Positions 50,935-62,010 of a stretch of 64,000 bases of DNA are shown here, in pieces. The number at the start of each line of letters is the position of its first letter. Position 1 is the stretch's first letter. The translations under genes and the position numbers were made by a program. Source of the stretch: Apostichopus japonicus (Eukaryota > Echinodermata > Holothuroidea > Aspidochirotida > Stichopodidae); the NCBI RefSeq assembly GCF_037975245.1, contig NC_092576.1, positions 17,132,111 through 17,196,110 on the forward strand, written 5' to 3'. The notes under the pieces were generated by a model. The model worked only from the letters and a program-made list of their open reading frames with translations. It ran no database searches and was not told where the DNA came from.

Positions 50935-52700
50935 TTAAACTTCAAAGTTCTTGTTGGTGTTTCGTGGGAAGTATTTTAGGGTATATATAATTTTCCGTAC
51001 ATTGTCATTTTAGTAACAGCTTTTTCATACAACGTTGTGTACTATTACAAGGAACATGTAACATTTTCATGTCCAATAGAGACCTACAATGGATGTTGCT
51101 GATGCATTGTCATTTTTTGTCAATTAATATTGTATATTTGTTATAATTTCGTGGGAAGTATTGTAGTGTATAATATTCTGTACATTGTCATTTTAGTGAC
51201 AGCTTTTTTATACAACATTGTGTACTATTTCAAGGTACATGTAACCTGTTGATGTCCAGTAGAGACCTACAATGGATGTTGCTGATGCATTGTCATTTTT
51301 AGTCAATTAATATTGTATATTTGTAAGAATTTCGTGAGAAGTATTTTAGTGTATAATTTTCTGTACATTGTCATTTTAGTGACAGCTTTTTTATACAATG
51401 TTGTGTTTTTAGTGACAGCTTTTTTCATACAACGTTGTGTACTATTAACAGGTATATGTAACCTGTTGATGTCCAGTAGAGACCTACAATGGATGTTGCT
51501 GATGCATTGTAATATTTAGTCAATTAATATTGTATATTTTTAATAATGTCGTGGGAAGTATTTTAGTGTACAATTTTTTGTTGATGGTCATTTTGGTGAC
51601 AGCTTTTTCATACAACGTTGTGTACTTTTACAAGGTACATGTAACCTGTTGATTTTTAGTAGAGACCTACCATGAAAGTTGTTGGTGCATTTTCTTAGTT
51701 AGTCAATTAACATTGTATATTTGTAATAATTTCGTGGAAAGTATTTTAGGGTAAAATATAATTTTCTGTTCATTGTCATGTTAGTGACAGCTTTTTTCAT
51801 ACAAAGTTGTGTATTATTACAAGGCACGTGTTACATGTAGATGCCCAGTAGAGACCTAAAGTGGATGTTGCTGATACATTTTCATTTTTATTCAGAAAAC
51901 GTTGAATATTTGTAATCATTTCGTGGAAAGTATTTTAGGGTAAAATACAATTGTCTGTAAATTGTCATTTTAGTGACAGCTTTTTTCATACAACGGTGTG
52001 TACTATTACAAGGTACAGGTGTAGTGACCGCACTGCAAGCGAGCCTATATAGTATTCCCTCTCGCAAAGTGGAACAGCCTACGTATTTTGTTTACAAACA
52101 TTCTGTTGCCCAACTTTCTTGCTTATCTCCACTCCCATTTATAGTAAGCTTGAACAAAGAGGACCAGTGTCCAACGAGAGAAAGTTTTGGGGTTATAAGT
52201 TCAAGTGTACAGCGACATCTTTTATCAGTCACTTCGTTCAGTGAATTGGTCAGCGAAGGTTGTTTTCTAAGCCGTAATATTACTTTAGCACTACCATATA
52301 TACCATCGCCTACGCCACAGCGATAGCTGGCTAAAAAGGCCGATACTTCGTATATTCTTCGGGAATCCACCGGACATTTTATGTGTGGGATGTAGCAATG
52401 CAACGCACCAATTACTAGCGGATTCAGTTATTCAATTATTCAATATTAAGGATTATTTTATATATACGGATCTATCCTGGAACTGACAGTTCAAGCTCTC
52501 TGGACTGACGACAAGGAGGGTTAAACTCGACAGAACTATTATTAGAGGTTGGTAGTATTTATTATTATTAACAAGACCTCTAAACAGGTAACCTGTTGAT
52601 ACCCATGGATGTTGCTGGTGTGTTTTCAGTTTTAGTCAATTAACATTGTATATTTGTAATAATTTAGTGGGAAGTATTTTTGGGTAAAATATAATTTTCT
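50935..52700 (+). repeat. 188-bp satellite array after copy D (about 6 units, interrupted)
   Basis: The landmarks are the same as in the other arrays. The array is split by a 563-bp insertion at 52021-52583, after which part of one more unit follows. One unit carries the extra 30-bp TTTTAGTGACAGC duplication near 51405. Confidence 0.85.
52021..52583. mobile_element. 563-bp insertion in the satellite, possible solo LTR
   Basis: It interrupts a satellite unit exactly between ACAGGT (52015-52020) and ACAGGT (52584-52589), which looks like a 6-bp (or 5-bp, ACAGG) target duplication. Counting the shared T, the element begins TGTAGTGACC and ends GACCTCTAA. It has TATATAG and TTATATATA motifs but no inverted ends, and the 117-codon ORF over its left part is not recognised. 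A solo LTR is the best guess; a short DNA element is possible. Confidence 0.5.
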
Positions 52701-53270
52701 GTACATCTCTGTGATTGAATCTTTAGAGCAAAGTAAAAATAAAGAATTATATTTGTAGGGGTAAGTGTTCGGTCTAGGCCAGCAGGAATGAAGGTGGTGA
52801 TTACTTCGAAATATATTTTCTGTGTGATTAAATGTTTGGATCAAGGTGTTGCTTGATTGTTATATTTTTAGGTTATGTGTGTATTTTAAACCATTCAAGA
52901 GGCCGACTCATTATCTATCACAGTAATCTACCTTGATTGTTTACAGTTAGTTTCTAATCCACAGAGATTTTGTTCAGATCTAAATTTGTTCTCGAAATTA
53001 AAGATCTCATAAAAATCATATTTTTATCTACAACGGGTTATATAATTTCACTTAAAATTTTAAATTATTATTCAACACTTATTTGAGTGGGGTGACCGTT
53101 TATTTTGTAAGGTCGTGTCATAGGTTTACCGGGTTATTCTAGACACAATTGAGCAACAGAGCTTTATTTTTACCGAGACAGGCAAGTGTAGGCAAAGAAA
53201 TGCAGTAAATATAATTCCTCTTTACCCTCCATCATGCAACACCATGGAACACAAGTTAAAGGGGTAAAAT
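52701..53270. other. Shared downstream block of copy D (shortened)
   Basis: This matches 6540-7110 and 36500-37080 and then departs near 53270, just before a poly-T run at 53291-53305. No gene seen. Confidence 0.5.
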
Positions 53271-56200
53271 TCATAACCACACCTAAGTCTTTGTTTTTTT
53301 TTTTTATTTCACAGAGGAAATTAGATTATTACTATTTCGACAGAAGAGTTGCATTTAGATCATTCTTATTTCAGAAAATGTTAAAATCTAAGCATACATT
53401 CCAAATTGTTCAAAGTAACATACATTAATTATAATCTCGCTAAATCAATGAAATATTAAGATGAGGTTTTCAGCTAACCGTGTTTAATATTTTTTCTTTA
53501 AATGAAGTGTTACATTGTCTGTCACAGGAATTTCGCTGTTAGACAAAAATCCTAGGAAGCTACAACCTTCTTATTACACTATAGACCAGTCATAGTTCGG
53601 TACAAAGTTATCTTTCTTATAAGTAGTTGGAGAATTGACTCACAGAACATAAGCTTACCATACTAATCCTGATCAAACCTATAAATATAATATGAAGAGC
53701 ACATGTCCTCTTTTATAGGCACTAGAAATGGTTTGATGGATGGTTGTAGTGATTCTAGGCTGCATGTAAATTCTCTACACTGAATACAGCGCAATTTGCA
53801 GAAAAATAGCCAATCATGTAGTGCAAGCGACAATGCCCCCAGTGTCGTTTTGCACAACATATTTGTCTTATTATATGTTTTCAACACGATGACTTAAATT
53901 GACTATATATACAAACAATCAGTTTGTAGAAATTTGTTAATTGCAATTAACATTTAGTTATTTGTCTCGAAAACCCAATCAATCGCTAATCTGTCGATAT
54001 GATTAGATAATCGATGCTTGGAAATAAATAAACATTTGTAACATTTCTTGTTGGCCCATGTCTTGATATTTCTGGTCTCTATGCGACGAGTGCCGAATTG
54101 TAAAATGTGAACTAATAATTGTTGACATGAACGTTGACACGAAAATAAAAGCGGTGGAATGATATTTCAATTATATGCTACTTAAGTTACACCAAAACGG
54201 AAAAGAATTAATATTCCTCCGCTAAATTTGATAACACTTTTGTTTACAAATGTTGCATGTGATAGCACAAATAAGTTACCGGTCCAAGTTTTGTAAGGTA
54301 ACACCGATTGTTGACTGGCATGGGTGTTATTTGGAACGTCAAATTTGATTTCAGGAGGATAAGGAGTGTTCGTGAATTCTGCTGATTTGCACTACATGCT
54401 TTTCATAACCGTCACTTTATTGAAACCATCGCCAAAATAATGTTTTAATAGTGTCTACTCGTTACTTGCTTGCAATTGGTATGATAATATCAAAACAAGT
54501 AGGCAATCCATGCAGTTGTAGATCTCATCCAATCATGCTGGTTTATAGACAAAAATAAAAATTTATTTTAAACAATGCTGTCACTACAGTACTTTCTCAT
54601 GGGTACAACAAGTTCAGCTCTTAGATCGTACTCCGTTCATATAGAAAAAAAAGAGTTCATTTTACTAAGTAAATGATCTAGCAATGTTGTTAAGCGATCA
54701 ACATCTTGACTGGAAATAGGTTAATCTGTGCAATGTTTTTCATAATGATACATGCATAATTTCTTTGGGGTCACCAGGGGTCAAATTTTGAAAACCTTGT
54801 AAAACGATATCTCAAGAAAGAGACGTGTACCAATTTCATATTTCGTATGTAGCTGTGACACGTTTAGTACAAGGAGCCTATTTTGGGGGTCAAACGTTTA
54901 AAGCTTTGTTTTATAATCTACCGTATCTCCCACTGACCAGCCTATTAGATAACATGTGGGTTACGCCTCATAACAATAGGAGAGGCTGTTGGCAATTGGA
55001 AATTAAAAATGAAAACTTCAGGTTTGGACGTAGAAACGTTGGGGAAATGACCAGGCGCCCTTTATGAAAATTAACTGTCGCCTGGTAAGATATTTTAGTG
55101 TGCAAACTATACGCAAAATCTTGAAGCTGAGGGTAAAAATCGCCGGCGCCTGATTAATGTACGGCTTCTAGATGTACTACATTGAATAGAATAAGTCTGT
55201 TGTCTTTGGTAGAGATCAATCGGTAGGCTGAATACAAGTAAAGTTTCCATCTCGGTCATCATCTGCTAATGTGGATATTGTTTGTCATATCTCAATGCTC
55301 TTTGCTGTACTACTTGGATTGAATCATGTTGTTCATCCCGGCTATACTCTATACACCCTGGTGTGTCACATCTATATACAATTACTCATATAACATTAGA
55401 AAAACCACGCTGCAGTTTTGCTATCTTTTATTACCCACTTTCCTAATAACATTGATATGGACTGGTGTGGTGTGGTGAAACAATACTTTAAGACATGTTG
55501 AACTGGAATCGGTCAGGAAGTTGATTCTTCTGGGATTTATATGAAACTATGATAACAAATACCTATAATTGAATGAGAAAATATATTCACTTTAAGACCA
55601 ATATTATATATCCCATCCAACAAGAACTACACAAGTTCCTTAAATATCATATGACTAACCTCTTTGGAATGTGATTTGATCATTTAGGGCAAACTTTATT
55701 CGAAACAAACAAGACAAGACTTTACGTTTTACGTAATTGTTCTTAGTTGCTGTTGATTCGTCTTTAAAACTTTAATGCACAACCCTGAGCTTGAAATGTA
55801 GCTTCATCTTGGGATCCAAGCCTATATTAGTTTCATACTGTTGTGCTGTAATATATAGATGTCCCCTGCCAAAAATATCATAAAGTTAACAGAAAGGACT
55901 CCTTGATATCCACAGCAACGGTTATGAACCTTAAAGTTTGCCAAGTGAGACAGCTAACAAGAAAAAATGAGATAAGAAGCACCAGCAACACAAGGTTTAT
56001 GACTCTGAAACGTAATGTGACTATAAGCTATTCTTGAAAACTATGAACCGCAAACAGCTTTATGAAAGCATACATAACACACATACATGTTCTGCAAGCG
56101 CTTCAAAAGCCAACTGCACTTAATTCTGTTCAGTGTGGCAACGTCTTAGTATTCTATGTACTAGATTAGATACAGAACTTTTGTCGAGGTGTCGAATTGT

Positions 56201-57010
56201 TGGAGTTATGGACTACCGACCTTGCGGAGGGGTTTAATAGGAAGGGATAACCCCTCCTCTGAAATTGTGTACAAGTAAGGGTGCAAAAATACGATATCGT
56301 CCCACCCTTTGCCAAACTTACACAGATGTTTTCAAGTAATTTATATATGTTCAATCTACAAACATTTTCTTAATCTTATTAAAATTAATTAAGTTGTCAG
56401 ATATCAATTCTGTACATTCAATTATTTACATAACAAACATACTACCATGTACAACAAAGTGGGGTGCAATTTGTCTTGTTTAAAATGTTTTGATGATGAT
56501 GGACCAAGTTTAAACTTCCCCGACTGATTTAAGCAAGGGATCAACTCTTATTTAAGGGCATGCGGCGAATGAAGGGATGTTATAAAGAAGGAGGTTTCCC
56601 TATGGTCATTTGAGCCGACTGCTTGTTTGTGATCTTGTGGTCCTCCCCGGATTTATTGAGATATCAAATGATGCATTCTGACGCATAGTTAAATTACTTT
56701 CAGTTCAAATGTTCTCGGAGTCTGTCGTTCGTTATATTTGACTTATTACATATAACATGGACCAATAACCCAACGGTGTGTGACAGGACTTAATTGTAAG
56801 GTATGATCCAATTAAATTTCATTGAAAAATCAAAATGATATTAATTTGGATTTCCTGTTTTGTGCTCCTAAATGTATCGGTGAAAACCAATAAGCACCAA
56901 GTAAATGTTGATTATTTTCCATGTATGGCTTCAATCATTTTGCAATGTTTCTTGAACCAGACTCGATCAATTTCAAATGTTTATTTATCAGCAACGGAAC
57001 AAGCTACGTA
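53271..57010. other. Unique intergenic sequence, no gene seen
   Basis: AT-rich sequence without a long ORF. Near 54770-54880 it reads GGGGTCACCAGGGGTCAAAT followed by ATATCTCAAGAAAGAGAC, loosely like the repeat units at 31220-33780. Nothing else was recognised. Confidence 0.4.
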
Positions 57011-57604
57011 TATGGCAAGCCACATGTGCAATAATTCGTTCATCGCCGTTAAACTCTGTTTTTCGATCGATAAACTGAGTATATCGACAGGATAACCGTG
57101 TTTTTCGCGATCAACTCAGTTTATCGAGCGATAATCTGAGTTAACGGCGATAAACTCGGTTCATCGTATTATTGCACATGTGGCCTGTCATATCCAATTC
57201 GATAAACTCAGATTATCGAACGATAATCTGAGTTTATCGATAAACTCAGTTCATTGATCGAAAAAAGAGTTAACGGCGATAAACTCGGTTTATCGAATTA
57301 TTGCACATGTGGCGTGTCATATCCAATTCGATAAACTCGGTTTATCGAGATATAAACTGAGCTACCGATAACTTCAGTTTATCGATAAACTCGGTTTATC
57401 GATAAACTTAGTTCCCATTTGATAAACTCGGTTTATCGCCGATAATCTTAGTTTATCGAGGTAACCCTGCTTTTCGCTCGATTAACTGAGTTTATCGCGA
57501 AAAACACGGTCATCCATCCGATACACTGAGCTTATCGATCGAAAAACAGAGTTTAACGACGATAAACTCCCTTTATCGAATTATTGCACATATGGCTTGC
57601 CATA
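57011..57604. mobile_element. Short TIR element filled with GATAAACT palindromes
   Basis: The left end TATGGCAAGCCACATGTGCA and the right end, inverted, TATGGCAAGCCATATGTGCA form inverted repeats of about 28 bp running on through ATAATTCG. TACGTA lies outside both ends (57005-57010 and 57605-57610). The interior is a dense set of short palindromes around CGATAAACTGAGTTTATCG with variants AACTCGG and AATCTGAG. The motif ATTATTGCACATGTGGC recurs inside at about 57167 and 57298, so the inside was built by duplication of an end. No ORF. Confidence 0.75.
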
Positions 57605-57610
57605 TACGTA

Positions 57611-58177
57611 CAGTTTACGTCGAGGTCAAGTTGCACAAGCGGGGGATCCCCGCCGTAAGCCACGTTTCATCAGTATTGCAACATCGTTGGTCATATGCAA
57701 ATACATCATCACGTGATGTAAGTTGGTAACAATGCAAGACCAATCCAGTTAGCCTTGTTAAGTAGCACTTATTCCGGTCTACTTGCAGGTTGACATGTAA
57801 CTGCCTACTTGGGAATCACATACATCGTAAAGACTTACGGTCAGCCTTAATTGGAGCTTGAGCGGTTGAGCCTGACTCAACGGATTACATCGGGTATCAG
57901 ACTAAAAAATGAAGGTAAGCCTATCGTTGTTGTTTTTCTATAGCACAACCAAACATGTGTACAATCACTGGCGCTCCCAACGAGGCATACGTTTCCTTAC
58001 GTGCATTTATATGTTTAATGCTGTTATGGTGTATAATGGGCACAGCAAGCTTATAAGTGTAGCATAATATTTGTCTTTGGCACGTAGGACTGCCATATTT
58101 TCATTTTATAGTGATAAACTTCGACCTGAAACTGCTTCTTAGAATGTTGGTGTAACAACAACAACCATCCCTATTGT
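57611..58177. other. Unique non-coding stretch, no gene seen
   Basis: No ORF or repeat recognised. It ends at the tail of the minus-strand LINE. Confidence 0.4.
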
Positions 58178-59785
58178 TCATTTCATTTCATTTCATTTAT
58201 TTGTTTCCACATTCAAAATATATAACACAATTATAGAAGAAAATGCATGTGGCAAGTGGAGGAGGTCTGAGAGAGCCGAGGCTCTTACGAGGCAGACACC
58301 CGTACAAAGACAATAAGAAAAGGGAAAAAAATGAACAATGCATGCAATAAAACAAAAGTTGCACACACAAATAAACCATGTAACTGTACTTACATTACAT
58401 ATGATAACATTACACAATTGAAAGAATTATCATATATGTAATGACAAAAAGAAAAAAAGGAAAACGAAAAAACGAAAAAAATATGTAGTACCTTAGCCAA
58501 CTTAAACTTTTCAGTATTTGGATAATAGTAAATTCTTCAGATTTTTAGAAAAGATTGCAAGTGATGGGACATTTTTAACCGTGTTATCAAGATAATTCCA
58601 TAACTGGGTACCTGAGAAACTGAAAGATTTTTTTTGAATGTTAGAGCGGATACTATACAATTGTAAATTACTCGAGTGTCTTGTAAAATGGTCATGTATG
58701 TCTGAGTTTAAGCTAAAGTGTCTGCATAGCAGGGAGGGCAGAAGGTTATTGTTAACTTTATACATGAAAATACCTAGTTGAAAACTATGAATGTCAGACA
58801 AGGTGAGAATTTTTAAATCTTTAAAGAGGTGCGAAGTGTGAGCTCTATAGTCTGACAGTGTGATTATACGAATAGCTTTTTTCTGAAGAATAAACAAGCG
58901 ATTAAGGTAAGTGGGATGAGTATTACCCCATGCAATATTACAGTAAGATAGGTGCGAGTAGATAAGAGAATGGTAAAGCGTAATGAGAACATTCTTTGGT
59001 ACAAAATGACTTATTTTATAAAGGACTCCTATAATTTTTGCCGTTTTGTTGCATACTTAATTAATATGAAGTTTCCAGTTAAGTTGAGGGTCAAGATTGA
59101 GTCCAAGGAATTTGACAGAATGAGTCTGTGCAACAAAGGTGTCATCAATGCATATTTTAAGATTTTTAAACTTGTTGTGAAGTTGATAAAATAACATGAA
59201 GTTTGTCTTTTTAACATTAAGGGACAATTTGTTTGATTTAAACCAGTCAGAAAAGTGCGTGAGTTCATGATTGATTAAGGAGATAGAGGAATGTGGTTTA
59301 CTTGTCTTGTAAAGAATACTGGTGTCATCGGCAAAGAGAGAAAAAGATAATTTCTTAGAACATAATGGAAGATCGTTTATATATAAAATAAATAACAAGG
59401 GTCCAAGTATAGAGCCCTGGGGCACACCACAAGAAATATCTCTATGTAAAGATGAGCAATCGTTAAAAATAACAAGTTGTTTACGGTTGGATAAATAATC
59501 AAGAAACCAATCATGGGCAACACCTCGTATACCATAGTGAAAAAGCTTACTTAAGAGTATGTTATGATCGACAGTATCAAATGCTTTGGATAAATCTAAG
59601 AAAATGCCAAAGGTATATTCATTGTTATCAAAACCTTTTGAAATAAAATTGGAGATATCTAACGCTGCGCGCCATATATGTTGAATACTTTTGACGAAAT
59701 CCGAACTGACGATCGCTAATGATATTATGCTTATTGAGAAAAGTAATAGTTCTATTGTAAATAATCCTTTCAAAAATTTAAGCGT
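58178..59785 (-). mobile_element. 5'-truncated LINE, CR1/Jockey-like, minus strand
   Basis: The 3' tail is an (AAATG)n run, seen on the plus strand as CATTTCATTTCATTTCATTT at 58179-58198. The coding part runs from about 59780 down to about 58511. Upstream of 59785 the reading has a stop and no further RT similarity, so the copy is 5' truncated there. No target duplication could be identified. Confidence 0.8.
58511..59780 (-). pseudogene. LINE reverse transcriptase fragment with frameshifts
   Basis: In reading order: FERIIYNR and FLNKHNIISDRQFGFR (one frame, 59780 to about 59690), then after a frameshift near 59675 GIFLDLSKAFDTVDHNILL, CGVPQGSILGPLLF and SLFADDTSILY with the catalytic FADD, and SLNVKKTNFMLF, ending near 59057. 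A C-terminal part (58511-58897) reads LQKKAIRIITLSDYRAHT and GTQLWNYL, as in the C-termini of CR1/L2/Jockey-type elements. Pieces are open but split, so it is inactive. The motif order supports a non-LTR reverse transcriptase strongly; the clade is inferred. Confidence 0.85.
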
Positions 59786-60604
59786 CTATAATCCGCGCAC
59801 TAGTCTGCCTGTTGTTTACGACCCTCCACACACGCTATTTCAACTGCTGTTGGTGAACTACAGAGATACCGTTCATGCACTTTTTCTTCGAGAGTATCAA
59901 ACTTTGCAGGGCGAGTTAAGTCCAAAGGTAATTATTCGTATATTGAAGACAATGTGCAATGTTTGCCAAGTAATTTGTATGTATTACGTATTAAAAACAA
60001 GCCCACAGTTCGATAATAGCTTCAATGCTCACACTGGCGTTTTGTCAAGTTTCGCTCGCTTAGCGTAGGCTGGTCTATTTAACACTGTGCGCGCTGTGTA
60101 TGGGCTGCTGGTCGATTACCGTTAACGTTAAGTGTATGTAGGAATCGTAGCCTTTACATCGCTTAAGTGGGTGTAGGAACGTGGCTTTTACATCAAATTA
60201 AGCGGCTTGAAGTCTGTTATTTGTCATGCTCATTCCTGTTGTAACAATTAAGAGTGTATATATATTGTGTTCGCATGATTCTCATGTGAGTACACGTGTG
60301 GAAGTTTAGACTGACACGTTGGGGAAGTACTTAGAATTGCGCCCTCCTTAGTAAGATGGCGGTAGTTAAAATGGCCGCCCCCATGTACCGTTAGTGTTTA
60401 CGAAGGCATATATAGCTGTATTTAAAGGTGGCCACGTCCACTAACCGTTAAAGTGCATATGTCTGTATGTATATTGGTATCTAGTTATGTCTTGTTTAAT
60501 GAACAAACGACATTTTTTGGTTGTATGCATTTAGGAAACCCAGTTTACTTGAGTATAATACTTATTTTACAACAGTTTTACTACAATGTTCACCCATGTG
60601 AGTT
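59786..60604. other. Unique stretch with a possible exon and promoter-like sequence
   Basis: 59800-59928 reads openly (SLPVVYDPPHTLFQLLL..., ending ELSPK) and stops at a donor-like AAG|GTAATT, so it could be an exon; I do not recognise it. Near 60354-60382 are AAGATGGCGG and AAAATGGCCGCC, which resemble YY1-type core promoter motifs. Both are weak calls. Confidence 0.25.
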
Positions 60605-62010
60605 ACACTAGGTTAAGCCGGTACCACATGGCTGTGTCGTTGTTATTCCTACCGTGGGGTTGACTTGCTGAAGTCTCGTTGTTTAATGAATGAAATCTAC
60701 ACAGGATATGAGTAGGCAGACGTGTCCCATTACAGTCGTAAAGATCCTCTGTTAATGTATTCAAATTAAGTAGATGGTCTGCGTTGATAGTAATTCTTAT
60801 TCTCAGTCATCGTTGCTATGTTGTTGTGGAATATTTAGGCAACTGTTGGAAGCTGTATACATACAACTGGTTAACCTTTTGTTATGACTGACCCAATTTA
60901 CACATATTTTTAATGCTTTTCTGGTTATGTTTCATTATAGATGCACTTGTAGCTCTGAAAGCCCTTAGTGTGGTCCACCGTTCTCTTTTTCTTTTCTGCA
61001 AATTGTCTCTAAAATATTTTAAGTCGCTGGCTCCAATACCCAGCGATACTTGTGAGACACTGGAATAAAATGATGGAAGTAAAAGTTGTTGTTCTTGAGT
61101 TTTAATGTTCATGTTTGTTGCCATTACATCTTTCTTGCCATTACATATTGCCATTACATATGTGCCGGGTAGTCTATCGTTAATATGAACTAAATTCTTC
61201 CATGATTAAAAGTAAAAAAATCCCCCGACTGAAAATGGAGGTTACCCATCCTCCTCCTTCCCCTCCCCTTTCGCATGTCATTGCCTACAGCCCAATTAAA
61301 CTTACAAGTTGGAATGATAGAAACTGCAAAAACTGAAAAATGGATGTAAAATGGTGCATTGTGTAGACCTATTTCGAATATGAATTAGATGTCTATAAGT
61401 AGCTCTATACGCAAGGTTTTGGTAATAAATACTTGTGTTAGAATATAAAAGCGGGGTGTACAGCTGTAGTCGTGTTCCAATTCTTCCCCTGATGAATGCA
61501 AGATACCCTTGTACTGAACTATTCACGTCGACTGACCAACGAAGGTAGAGGACATAGACCTTACGCACCACTGACACATAGTCAGTACAAGATTCTACAA
61601 ATTTCTGTGAAGATCGATGGACGTTTGAGGTCAACAGAACTCCGAGTTGAAAACGTGTGCAATATAAACGTTTAGTTAATAATTGGCATTTACATTAGGT
61701 CTACATAAGTGCAAGGACCTCAAAGATTATTTATAAGTTATGTTCAACTAATAAGGGGAAAAGTTGTAAGGAGTGTGATTTTCTCATCTTTGTCATAATT
61801 TGTTTGCGTGAAACGTCGTATTTTTTATCAGAAGGTTTTACAAAATAATGATTTACCTATTATCTGATCATACATTCATAACGATGAGAAATATGTTTTT
61901 GGAGGCCAACAAAGGGCAGAACTCCTAATACTCTAGTGTGTGGCACCACCTTACTAAGTACAAGAATACTGTGTTTACAGTCACCCGATACACATAGAGA
62001 ATACATTAAC
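60605..62010. repeat. Segmental duplication block 1, second copy
   Basis: This pairs with 25360-26753. It contains the shared upstream module at 61310-61760 and the small minus-strand ORF 60882-61154. It ends in the uninterrupted TTAAC at 62006-62010, the empty site of the hAT-like element. Confidence 0.8.
60882..61154 (-). CDS. Possible small ORF, 90 residues, duplicate of 25637-25879
   Basis: Same peptide as the first copy with a few substitutions (for example Gly for Arg in LGIGASD) and ten extra N-terminal residues. No known domain. The two copies are too similar for conservation to be informative. Confidence 0.2.
   Translation of the reverse strand: MAICNGKKDVMATNMNIKTQEQQLLLPSFYSSVSQVSLGIGASDLKYFRDNLQKRKRERWTTLRAFRATSASIMKHNQKSIKNMCKLGQS

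Noticed and set aside
57040-57600. CRISPR-like array
   Set aside because: The repeats are short palindromes of unequal spacing with no unique spacers, in a eukaryotic context and within inverted ends.
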